A DNA stretch of 45,644 nt from Chloroflexota bacterium (GTDB lineage Bacteria; Chloroflexota; Anaerolineae; Anaerolineales; Villigracilaceae): assembly GCA_024434165.1 (NCBI GenBank), contig QMIW01000029.1:1-45644 (forward strand), read 5' to 3'. Under the pieces are notes generated by a model that was not told where the DNA came from, made no database searches, and was given only the letters and a program-made list of their open reading frames with translations. The translations under genes and the position numbers were made by a program. Each line of letters starts with the position of its first letter. Within the stretch, counting starts at the first letter, position 1. Shown one piece after another: positions 33,060 to 41,835 of the stretch.

Positions 33060-35561
33060 ATGATCAACAAATCGTTTACAGGCACAGGAAATGGGAAGAG
33101 CGAAATGCCCCCCCGGTCCGTATATCGAACATCCCTGGTTACGGCGTTCTCAAGTCTTGCCATATATGTCGCAAGCCTGATCTTGTATCTCAACGGGCGG
33201 ATTCAATTCCATCCCAGCACGTTCACGTGGATCTTTTTTACCCTGGTGGCTCTTGTCTGTGCATGGCTCAGCACGAAGAACCGCGCCAGGCTGGCGGCAT
33301 GGCTTCTTGTGGTCTCATTCCTGATAGGTCCTCCATCCCTGGTGATTACTTTTTCAGGGCTTGGTTACGTTTATGGAACAATCGTATTCGTCGTGGCGGT
33401 TTTGCTTGCCTCTTACGCGGGTTTTCAAGGTCGGGATTTATTTTATATCTTGATCCTTGCTTCCATTGTAGATATTGCGATCATCGTTTACGACCTTTAT
33501 GGTCCGTTTCGCACCCCGGCGCCGGAAATCGGGAGATTGACAACCAGCTTCGTGGTAGCTGTGCTGGTGATCATATTGGTCGTCCTGTACGCCCGCCGGA
33601 TATCCGACTTTCCGCTGAGTATAAAATTCATCATGGCATTCATGTTCCTGGTCGTCATCTCAGTATCTGCCGTCGGTCAGATCGTTACAAGAGTACTGCG
33701 AACGGAACTAACAGCACAAATCGGCGCGGACTTGAGCGCGCTGGCAAACTCAAAAGCCATAGAGTTTGGGGGGGTGATCGAAAAGGAAAAGGACACCCTG
33801 CTTATTCAAACATTAAACCGGAGTTATCGCGAAACTGTTGCCAGCGCCAGCGCTGAAAATCACTTGAGAACGGCGGAGCTTGAAGCGCTGGACAAAGCCT
33901 GGCAAGCCGCAAAGGATGGCAGCGCGCTTGTACTTAAAGTAGTTGACAACCCGGTTTCCATTCAGTTACGGGAGTTTCAAAAGCAATTCCCGCAGCATGT
34001 GGAATTGTTTATGACAGACAAATACGGGGCAATCGTTGCCGCCACGAACCGCACATCGGATTATTATCAGGCGGACGAAGAGTGGTGGCAAAAAGCCTAC
34101 AATAACGGCAATGGCGGCACCTATATCGGGCAGTTGGAATACGATGAGAGTAGCGGTATTTATTCCATCATCATGTCTGCCCCGATGTATGATGTGAACA
34201 ACAGTCGAAAGATCGTTGGTGTATTTCGTACCACGGTGAATTTCAATATTCTCCTGGGCGCACTGGATGCCGGGGAGTTCGGTGAAACGGGAGGAGTTGA
34301 AATCTACTTCCCAAACAGCAATCAGGTGATCACGTCTGAAACCCATGACGGGCACGATCTTACAGCATCCGGAGGCAACAATCTCGAATTCATCCAGGAT
34401 GCCCATGTTTCCCCCGACATTTTGGAGCAACTATTATCCACTTCGTATGTTATTGCGCCGCATGCTGAAGAGGACACGATCCTCGCTTCCGCGTTCGTGA
34501 TCCCTCCGGCAGATGATGATTTGGAAGAGGAATCTGAATTCGAGCATCTTGGCTGGAGGGTGATTGCGTATCAGAAATTGGAAGAAGCGCTGATCCCTCT
34601 GAATCAGGTGGTTAGGGCGATCACAATAACCACTCTTGTTGTCATTTTCCTTGCCATGCTTGCAGCAATATGGCTTGCCGGGTTGATCTCCAAACCGATC
34701 CAGAAATTGACTGTTGTGGTGCAGGGCGCTTCAGAAGGGGATCTAAACCAGGAGGCGGCAGTCGAATCGAAGGATGAATTGGGGATTCTCGCCCAAAGTT
34801 ATAACATATTGATTCTCCGTCTGCGGGATCTAATCGGTTCTCTCGAGCAACGTGTGGCGGACCGCACAAAAGCTCTTGCCGCCTCGGCAGAGGTGAGCCG
34901 CCGCCTTTCAACGATCATTGACGAACATGAACTGGTAAAGGAAGTGGTGGAACAGGTGAAGAGCGCCTTCGATTATTACCATGCACATATTTACCTTTAC
35001 GATGAAAAAGGTGAAAACCTCGTCATGAGCGGCGGTACGGGACAGGCGGGTCGAACCATGCTTGCCCGCGGACATAAGATCCCCCAAGGGAAGGGATTGG
35101 TGGGACGCGCAGGCGAAAACAATATCCCAGTTCTTGTGCCCGATACATCACAGGACCCGGACTGGCTCCCTAATCCATTACTGCCTGAAACAAAATCCGA
35201 AGCGGCTGTGCCCATCTCCGTGGGAGATCGCGTGCTCGGCGTGCTGGACGTGCAGGATAACGTAACAAACCGCCTCAAACAGGACGATGTGGACCTTCTG
35301 CAATCCATAGCGAATCAGGTTGCCGTCGCCTTGCAGAACGCCCGCTCGTTCGAGCAGACCAGGCAAAGGGCGGAGCGCGAAGCGCTGCTCGCTTCCATCG
35401 CTCAGAAAATACAAAGCACGACATCGGTCGAAAGGGCACTGCAGGTCGCTGCCCGCGAAGCCGCATACGCCCTGGGCGGGGCTCCGGTGCGCATCAAATT
35501 AGGCAAGGCCGACGGAGCAGATCCCCGATCTGACTCGATAGTGGAGGGATCCGATGAATAA
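33060..35561 (+). CDS. Membrane sensor: 7-TM-like region, Cache-like domain, HAMP and GAF, but no kinase
   Basis: The 833-residue protein has about seven N-terminal helices (25-210), an extracytoplasmic Cache-like domain (about 230-525, with MTDKYGAIVAATNRTSDYYQ and ADEEWWQKAYNNGNG), a further helix (527-548), a HAMP domain (LISKPIQKLTVVVQGASEGD), a short coil and a GAF domain (about 620-765, [13 protein letters not shown]). It ends without HisKA, HATPase or GGDEF. It must therefore signal through a partner, most likely the 937-residue kinase encoded downstream. Its HAMP-GAF part is nearly the same as that of the 37589-39007 gene. Confidence 0.92.
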   Translation: MINKSFTGTGNGKSEMPPRSVYRTSLVTAFSSLAIYVASLILYLNGRIQFHPSTFTWIFFTLVALVCAWLSTKNRARLAAWLLVVSFLIGPPSLVITFSGLGYVYGTIVFVVAVLLASYAGFQGRDLFYILILASIVDIAIIVYDLYGPFRTPAPEIGRLTTSFVVAVLVIILVVLYARRISDFPLSIKFIMAFMFLVVISVSAVGQIVTRVLRTELTAQIGADLSALANSKAIEFGGVIEKEKDTLLIQTLNRSYRETVASASAENHLRTAELEALDKAWQAAKDGSALVLKVVDNPVSIQLREFQKQFPQHVELFMTDKYGAIVAATNRTSDYYQADEEWWQKAYNNGNGGTYIGQLEYDESSGIYSIIMSAPMYDVNNSRKIVGVFRTTVNFNILLGALDAGEFGETGGVEIYFPNSNQVITSETHDGHDLTASGGNNLEFIQDAHVSPDILEQLLSTSYVIAPHAEEDTILASAFVIPPADDDLEEESEFEHLGWRVIAYQKLEEALIPLNQVVRAITITTLVVIFLAMLAAIWLAGLISKPIQKLTVVVQGASEGDLNQEAAVESKDELGILAQSYNILILRLRDLIGSLEQRVADRTKALAASAEVSRRLSTIIDEHELVKEVVEQVKSAFDYYHAHIYLYDEKGENLVMSGGTGQAGRTMLARGHKIPQGKGLVGRAGENNIPVLVPDTSQDPDWLPNPLLPETKSEAAVPISVGDRVLGVLDVQDNVTNRLKQDDVDLLQSIANQVAVALQNARSFEQTRQRAEREALLASIAQKIQSTTSVERALQVAAREAAYALGGAPVRIKLGKADGADPRSDSIVEGSDE

Positions 35562-35610
35562 ATCCTCTTCCATGGCAGAAAGACGCCAGTTACAAAAAGG
35601 AAAAAAACCA

Positions 35611-36579
35611 ATGAAACACTTGCTTACCGCCTCGAATACCCTGTTGTTTTTGCTGTTGATCGGCATGTTGGCCGCTGGGTGCGCCCCCGCGCCTGCCTTG
35701 ACCCCAGTTCCAACCCAGCCTCCGGCTCCGACCGAAGCCGCGCCTGCCCCCACAGGCGTGTTGACCCTTGGCGATATTTCCGACGATCCCGCGGAAAAAA
35801 TCGAGAAATTCCGATCCCTCGCAGATTACCTTGCCGCAAATTTGGGCGAGTATGGAATCGGAAAAGTGGAGATTAAAATTGCCCCAGATCTTGACACCAT
35901 GGTTAAATGGTTGGAATCGGGGGAGGTGGATATTTATTTCGACAGCCCATTCCCGGCCATGTATGTGAGCGACAATTCCGGTGCCCAGCCCATTCTGCGG
36001 CGCTGGAGGAGGGGCGTCGAGGAATATCACTCCGTCATCTTTGTCCTGAAAGAGAGCGGCATCACCTCTGTGCAGCAATTGAACGGACACGCGATCGCCT
36101 ACGAGGAACCGTTTTCGACCACAGCCTATTTTCTCCCCACCGCCTATCTGATCAAAGAAGGCCTGACCCTGGTGGAAAAACAAAGCCCGGAGGCGGCTGT
36201 CGGCGAAAACGAGGTCGGCTACGTGTTTACGGGCGATGACGAAAATATCGTCCAGTGGGTGCTTTCAAAAAAAGTGACTGCGGGAGCGATTGACAACTTC
36301 ACGTTCTTTGAGGATATTCCCGAAGAAACCCGCGCCAATCTCACGGTCCTGTTGGAGACAGAGGATGTTGCCCGTCATATCACACTGGTATCCGCGAAGC
36401 TCGATGCGGAACTGGTTGAAGCCATCAAATCCGTGTTGGTAAACCTTGACGAACAGCCCGAAGGACCCAAAATCCTGGAAGAATTTGAAAAAACTTCCAA
36501 ATTCGACGAATTCCCAGAAGGATTGGAAGCTGCCCTGACGCGCATGCGCGAACTGTATGCGCTCGTTCAAGGGCAGTAA
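35611..36579 (+). CDS. PhnD-like phosphate/phosphonate-type binding lipoprotein, copy 1
   Basis: I start at ATG 35611 (MKHLLTASNTLLFLLL), since AAGGA lies upstream and the signal peptide follows at once; the frame is open back to 35554. The 322-residue protein has lipobox LAAGC, a Pro/Thr-rich linker and a type II periplasmic-binding fold. GDISDDPAEKIEKFRSLADY, DTMVKWLESGEVDIYFDSPF and VLVNLDEQPEGPKILEEF correspond to motifs of PhnD/PtxB-type proteins. Such proteins bind phosphonate or phosphate esters outside the cell. No permease or ATPase gene is near, so it probably serves as a sensor input for the membrane sensors on both sides. Confidence 0.9.
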   Translation: MKHLLTASNTLLFLLLIGMLAAGCAPAPALTPVPTQPPAPTEAAPAPTGVLTLGDISDDPAEKIEKFRSLADYLAANLGEYGIGKVEIKIAPDLDTMVKWLESGEVDIYFDSPFPAMYVSDNSGAQPILRRWRRGVEEYHSVIFVLKESGITSVQQLNGHAIAYEEPFSTTAYFLPTAYLIKEGLTLVEKQSPEAAVGENEVGYVFTGDDENIVQWVLSKKVTAGAIDNFTFFEDIPEETRANLTVLLETEDVARHITLVSAKLDAELVEAIKSVLVNLDEQPEGPKILEEFEKTSKFDEFPEGLEAALTRMRELYALVQGQ

Positions 36580-36605
36580 CCATCTGGAATAATGGAGAGC
36601 GCAAA

Positions 36606-37544
36606 ATGAACCACAATACTCGAACTGTACTGGTTAGTTTCCTGCTGATGCTCGCTCTGACGGCCTGCTCGATACCGCCCAAGCCCGCTACTGCACAGCC
36701 TGAAGTTGTACCCACAGCCGCAGGCACTGGTGTTTTCGTCCTGGGCAAAATCAGCAAAGAACCGGTTGGTGAAATCAAGGAAAATCAGCCAATTGCAGAT
36801 TGTGTAGCTGCCAGTTTGGGCGAGTTTGGCATCGGCAGGGGAGAGGTCAAAGTTGCAGAGGATGTCGAAGGCATGGCGGCATTGATCGCTTCAGGGGAAG
36901 TGCACATCTTCTTCGACAATGCGTTCTCTGCGGCACAAGTCATGGCCATCAGTAATGGAAAACCGATTGCCTTGCGCATCAAGGACGGCCCTGCCACCAA
37001 GCGAGGCATTTTCTTCGCATTACCCGGGAGTGGTCTGACATCTCTGGATGACCTGAAGGGGCATGTGATTGCCTTGCAGGATCCCACCGATATCGTGGGG
37101 TATCTGGGTGCCAAAGTTCTTATGATGGATGCAGGTCTTAATCCGGTTGAGGTGGAATCCCTGGAATCCCACGTCGAGCAGGATCAGGTGGGTTATATCT
37201 TCAGCGGCAATCCAGAAAATACACTCGAATGGGTATTGAGCGGCAAGGTCATCGCCGGGGCTGTTGAGGAGGATGATTACAAAGAAGCCACTGAAAAAAA
37301 CCCGGACATATTTGTGATTATCGGTGAGACCGAAGCGCTTACCAGACATCAGCCAGGTCTGGCTCCGGGGAATATCAACCCCGCTTTGGCAGATGCCATC
37401 GTTAACTCGCTGGTGAACTTGGCGAACACTTGTCCTGAAGCGCTCTCTCCCTCGGAAACTTTGGAGTTTATCCCCTACAGCGGCGACGGCAAAGCGGCCG
37501 TGGAACGCGTTCTGGAAATGTTTCAATTGATCCAAGATGAGTGA
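36606..37544 (+). CDS. PhnD-like binding lipoprotein, copy 2
   Basis: The 312-residue protein starts at ATG 36606 behind GGAG. It has a signal peptide with lipobox LTAC and a binding fold closely parallel to copy 1: [60 protein letters not shown]. The key pocket positions differ (DSPFPAMY in copy 1, DNAFSAAQ here), so the two may bind different ligands. It lies 26 bp after copy 1. The stop overlaps an upstream candidate start of the next gene. Confidence 0.9.
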   Translation: MNHNTRTVLVSFLLMLALTACSIPPKPATAQPEVVPTAAGTGVFVLGKISKEPVGEIKENQPIADCVAASLGEFGIGRGEVKVAEDVEGMAALIASGEVHIFFDNAFSAAQVMAISNGKPIALRIKDGPATKRGIFFALPGSGLTSLDDLKGHVIALQDPTDIVGYLGAKVLMMDAGLNPVEVESLESHVEQDQVGYIFSGNPENTLEWVLSGKVIAGAVEEDDYKEATEKNPDIFVIIGETEALTRHQPGLAPGNINPALADAIVNSLVNLANTCPEALSPSETLEFIPYSGDGKAAVERVLEMFQLIQDE

Positions 37545-37588
37545 TCGGGCAGTCCCGGTCATGGTGGCAGAAATGGAGCCTGAATATC

Positions 37589-39007
37589 ATGTTCAAGACA
37601 CTGTTCAGATTGCGAAACTGGCCGCTGGCGAACCAAGTTGTGGCCACCACTTTGTTGATTGCGATCATCGCCGTGGCCGCAACCTCTCTGCTCGCCATTC
37701 AGCGCGAACAACGTTCGTTTCGGGATGAATTACAGCAACAGGCCACGGTTATGCTCGATACGATTTCCAACCTGCTGGCCGACTCGCTCTATAGGCTCGA
37801 CACCAGTCAGATGAACGAAGCGCTGGAAAGCTTGGATAAGGAAATCGTTTTGAGCGGGCGCATGTACGATCTGCATGGCCGCATTGTTGCGGATTCTGTG
37901 TCCAATTTCACGTCACTACAACTTGAGCCCGATTCGTTCGGGCTTAAGTTGAGCGAATCGGATACATACATCTTCGAATGGCAATCCGACCGCCTGCTGG
38001 CTGGAAAACCTATCTTTGTGGGAAATCAGCGCCTCGGAGCGCTCTCTCTTGAATTTTCCTTTGTCCGGCTTGAGTCTCGCATTGTACAAGCACGCAACCA
38101 GGGCCTGTCGGTGGCGTTTATCATGACGCTTTTTGCAATGTTACTGGGCTATTTGTTCAGCCGTTCCTTGACATTCCCTCTGCAGGGCATGGTGACCGCC
38201 GCCCAGCGTATGGCATCTGGCGACTTCTCGGTTGAAGTGCCGGTTCGTTCGACAAATGAGCTCGGAAAATTATCCAGCGCCTTCAATAGCATGACGGCAC
38301 AATTGCGTGATCTGATCAATACGCTGGAGCAACGCGTGGCAGACCGCACCAAAGCGCTCGCCACCTCCGCCGAAGTGAGCCGTCGCCTTTCGACCATCCT
38401 AGACGAGAAAGAACTGGTCCAAGAGGTGGTGGAGCAGGTAAAGAGCGCCTTCGACTATTATCATGCACACATTTATCTTTACGATGAGGATAATGTGGAA
38501 TTGAGGATGATGGGCGGCACGGGTGAGGCGGGGCGGATTTTACTGGAGCGCGGACATAAACTTCCCAAAGGCAAAGGTCTGGTAGGGCGCGCCGCCGAGA
38601 ACAACACCCCGGTGCTGGTTTCGGATACATCCAAGGATTCGGACTGGCTGCCCAACCCATTATTGCCCGACACCAGGTCCGAAGTTGCCGTGCCAATCTC
38701 CATCGGCGGGCAGGTTCTGGGCGTGTTGGATGTGCAGCATAACCTTGTTGATGGGTTGAAGCAGGAAGATGCCGACCTGCTGCAATCCATTGCAAATCAG
38801 GTTGCCGTCGCTGTGCAGAACGCGCGTGCCTACGAGTCGGCACAAAAGACTGCGGAAGAGGAAACCGTCATCGCATCCATCAGTCAGAAAATCCAAAATA
38901 CAATCAGTGTCGAGGGCGCCTTGCAGGTTACTGTGCAGGAATTGGCGCAGGCGCTTGGCACATCCGAGATACGAATCGTGTTGGATACCCTGGAAGCCGG
39001 AAAGTAA
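37589..39007 (+). CDS. Membrane HAMP-GAF protein without kinase
   Basis: I prefer ATG 37589 ([13 protein letters not shown]) with GGAG upstream; a GTG at 37541 overlapping the preceding stop is also possible. The 472-residue protein has a helix (about 14-34), an extracytoplasmic domain of about 130 residues, a second helix (about 168-188), HAMP and GAF (about 275-410). It ends with a short conserved tail. No kinase or other output is present. The HAMP-coil-GAF part matches the 33060-35561 protein almost word for word ([36 protein letters not shown]). Confidence 0.92.
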   Translation: MFKTLFRLRNWPLANQVVATTLLIAIIAVAATSLLAIQREQRSFRDELQQQATVMLDTISNLLADSLYRLDTSQMNEALESLDKEIVLSGRMYDLHGRIVADSVSNFTSLQLEPDSFGLKLSESDTYIFEWQSDRLLAGKPIFVGNQRLGALSLEFSFVRLESRIVQARNQGLSVAFIMTLFAMLLGYLFSRSLTFPLQGMVTAAQRMASGDFSVEVPVRSTNELGKLSSAFNSMTAQLRDLINTLEQRVADRTKALATSAEVSRRLSTILDEKELVQEVVEQVKSAFDYYHAHIYLYDEDNVELRMMGGTGEAGRILLERGHKLPKGKGLVGRAAENNTPVLVSDTSKDSDWLPNPLLPDTRSEVAVPISIGGQVLGVLDVQHNLVDGLKQEDADLLQSIANQVAVAVQNARAYESAQKTAEEETVIASISQKIQNTISVEGALQVTVQELAQALGTSEIRIVLDTLEAGK

Positions 39008-39021
39008 GTGGAGGATTTGAT

Positions 39022-41835
39022 ATGAACGAAAATCCATACACCAATCGCAACGACTTTGAAAAAAATCGCCAGGAAAAGATGCAAAAACGTATCGAAGAGT
39101 TATTGCCCGATAAAACAGAACTGCCCACCTCCATAAGTATTCAGGAGGTGGAGGAGTTGAGGGTGCGCATCCTGGAATTGGAAAAAAAGTTGTCCGAACT
39201 TTCTGGTGAGTCTGCAAATCCAGATCGGGCTGTTGAAAAGGAATACGATGTCCCGTCGAACCTCGGAAATACCGATGCCGTAAAGGCTCACAATGAAAAA
39301 GAGAATAAACAACCGATAACGGGTTTTGGGGAGCGGCTGTTGGCTTTCTTGCGCCCACCGGTTTTTGACGACTCAACAAAAGATCGTATTGCATCGCTGG
39401 AAAACATCATCCTTTGGTTGTTTGCAGGCGCAATTGTTTTCCAACTCGTCATGGCAAGGGACCTGCCTGTATTTATCCTGTTGACGTTCATGGCGCTGGG
39501 GGTCGGATTTATCTATTTTTTGCTTCGCCAAGGATATGTTGACATTGTGGGATGGTCAATCGTCGGATTGGTTGTAATCGCTTCCAGTTTTGCATACTTC
39601 TCGTACGGTTTTAACAGCATTACCGTCATTACCACAGCGGTCGTTCTGGCGCTGACCAGTTTTCTCGTCCGCCGGCCAGGGTATGCCTTGAGCGCAAATA
39701 TTGTCAATGCGATCTTATTTGGGTATGCTGCATATTTGAACCTGCCGTTGCTTGAGGCCTTATCCGCCACCGTCAGCACCATCATCCTTGGGCTTTTGCT
39801 GACACTGGTTGCGCATCAAATTTCAAACTCGTTTCGGCATCTTAGTACGGTTACGAATGACCTGCGTTCTGCAAACCTCGACTTGCAGGAGAAGGCGGCT
39901 GCCCTGGGGCAGCGTACCCGCGAGTTAAATCTGGCTACACAGGTAGTTCAAATCATCGCCCAACAAGTGAATAATGCCGACGAAATGCTTGCAAATGCGG
40001 TGGAGCTGATCCGCAAGAACTTTGATCTATACTACACTCAGATCTACCTTACCGACCCCTCCGGGCGGACGATTGTATTGCGCTCAGGCACGGGTGATGT
40101 AGGCAGACATTTACTTGCACGCAATCACCGCTTGCTGATCAATTCGAAATCCACCAATGGTCGTGCTGTTTTGGAAAAACAAGCCGTTCTGGTAGCGGAT
40201 ACGTACTCAAGTGAAAGCTTTCTACCCAATCCCTTGTTACCCAAGACCCGCTCTGAGCTGGTGATGCCGTTGATCATTGCAGACCAGGTCATCGGCACCC
40301 TGGATATGCAAAGCGATAGACCGAACGCCTTTAACGAGGATAACCTGCCTGCCTTCGAAGCGCTTGCAGGGCAGATGGCTGTGGCTGTGCAAAACGCCAA
40401 CCTCTTTGAAAGGTCCGAGCGGGCGCGCCGAGAAGTGGAGGAGAATATCAAGGCGCTGACACAATCGGGATGGCAGACTTTCATGAATGCCATCGAAGTT
40501 AAAGACAAAATCGGCTATTCCTATAATTCGGACGGTATTGTTCCCGTTCAAGAGGCAATCGCCGATCCAGACTCCGAAAACGTATTGAATATGCCGGTGG
40601 AAATCGCCGGCGCTAAAGTTGGTTTCGTTCAAGTAGTTAATGAAGAGCGCCGCCTCAATGAACGCGATTCGAATATTTTGGGGGCGATCATGGCTCAACT
40701 TGCCCATCACATTGACAGCCTTCGGCTGCTGGGGCAAGCGACGAAATATCGTCTTGAAGCGGAAGAGTCCGCCCGGCGTTTGACACGTGAGGGTTGGAAA
40801 GCCTTCATCGAAAGTCAAAAAGAGCTTGGTCATGGCTTTGAGTATCATCAGAATAAAGTGTCGCCGATCTTTCTGGAACCTGGAAATGGACACAAGGCTG
40901 GTATGGCATATCCGATTGCCGTTCATGATGAAGTCATTGGCGAATTGGGGGTGGATGTTCCCAAAGAATCGAGTGAAGATGCCAAAAACTTGATTGCCAC
41001 GATCTCGCGCCAGTTAAGCGACCATGTTGAAAGTCTGCGTCTGTTGGAGCAGTCTGAACGTCACCGCATCGAAGCCGAAAACCTGCTCCAGGAGGTTAAT
41101 AAAACCGCCGAACGCTTGCGCGAAGTGGACAAGATGAAGAGCGAATTCCTCGCCAACATGAGTCATGAACTGCGCACGCCGTTGAACTCCGTGATCGGTT
41201 ACGCTGAAATCCTGCTCAACGGGCTCGATGGAGAATTGGATGACGAACAACGGACGGATATTGAGGCGATCTACGACAACGCCAAACACCTGCTAACCCT
41301 GATCAACGACGTTCTTGACCTGGCAAAAATCGAGGCTGGGCGGTTGGTCCTCAAGAAGGAAGTTGTGAATATCGGCGAATTGGTCGAAAGTGTGAAGAAC
41401 AGCAATTTCGGGTTGATCCATACCCATAAGAAACCTGTCGAGCTGGTTACCAACATCCAGCCGGGTCTTCCGGAGATCTTTGTGGATCCCGTCCGCATCA
41501 GCCAGGTATTGAATAACCTCGTCTCGAACGCCATCAAATTCTCTGAGAGAGGCACCATATCGTTGTCGGTTTCGTCAGACGACCAATGGCTATCCATCGA
41601 GGTCAAAGATCAGGGAATTGGCATTGCGGAAGCGGATCTCGAAAGAATCTTCGAGCGCTTCTCCCAGGTGGATGGCTCCGCCAGGCGGCGCGTCGAAGGG
41701 ACCGGGCTGGGGCTTCCCATTACGTATCATCTCGTTGAAATGCACGGCGGTTCGCTGACCGTGGAAAGCCGGGTGGGCGAAGGCAGTACGTTCACTGTCC
41801 GGCTTCCGATCTCCAAAGAAATCGCTCCGGTTTAA
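39022..41835 (+). CDS. GAF histidine kinase with tandem GAF-like half-domains
   Basis: The 937-residue protein starts at ATG 39022 behind GGAGG. A coiled N-terminus (1-100) precedes about six helices (130-270), a coil, a GAF domain (about 300-465), two tandem units of about 105 residues (about 477-580 and 584-690), HisKA with H715 in NMSHELRTPLNSVIGY, and HATPase with NNLVSNAIKFS, VKDQGIGIAEAD and GTGLGLPITYHLVEMHGG. It is the only complete kinase of this operon and so the likely phosphate donor for its receivers, including those of the threonine synthase fusion, whose ATG overlaps its stop (TAATG). Confidence 0.95.
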   Translation: MNENPYTNRNDFEKNRQEKMQKRIEELLPDKTELPTSISIQEVEELRVRILELEKKLSELSGESANPDRAVEKEYDVPSNLGNTDAVKAHNEKENKQPITGFGERLLAFLRPPVFDDSTKDRIASLENIILWLFAGAIVFQLVMARDLPVFILLTFMALGVGFIYFLLRQGYVDIVGWSIVGLVVIASSFAYFSYGFNSITVITTAVVLALTSFLVRRPGYALSANIVNAILFGYAAYLNLPLLEALSATVSTIILGLLLTLVAHQISNSFRHLSTVTNDLRSANLDLQEKAAALGQRTRELNLATQVVQIIAQQVNNADEMLANAVELIRKNFDLYYTQIYLTDPSGRTIVLRSGTGDVGRHLLARNHRLLINSKSTNGRAVLEKQAVLVADTYSSESFLPNPLLPKTRSELVMPLIIADQVIGTLDMQSDRPNAFNEDNLPAFEALAGQMAVAVQNANLFERSERARREVEENIKALTQSGWQTFMNAIEVKDKIGYSYNSDGIVPVQEAIADPDSENVLNMPVEIAGAKVGFVQVVNEERRLNERDSNILGAIMAQLAHHIDSLRLLGQATKYRLEAEESARRLTREGWKAFIESQKELGHGFEYHQNKVSPIFLEPGNGHKAGMAYPIAVHDEVIGELGVDVPKESSEDAKNLIATISRQLSDHVESLRLLEQSERHRIEAENLLQEVNKTAERLREVDKMKSEFLANMSHELRTPLNSVIGYAEILLNGLDGELDDEQRTDIEAIYDNAKHLLTLINDVLDLAKIEAGRLVLKKEVVNIGELVESVKNSNFGLIHTHKKPVELVTNIQPGLPEIFVDPVRISQVLNNLVSNAIKFSERGTISLSVSSDDQWLSIEVKDQGIGIAEADLERIFERFSQVDGSARRRVEGTGLGLPITYHLVEMHGGSLTVESRVGEGSTFTVRLPISKEIAPV

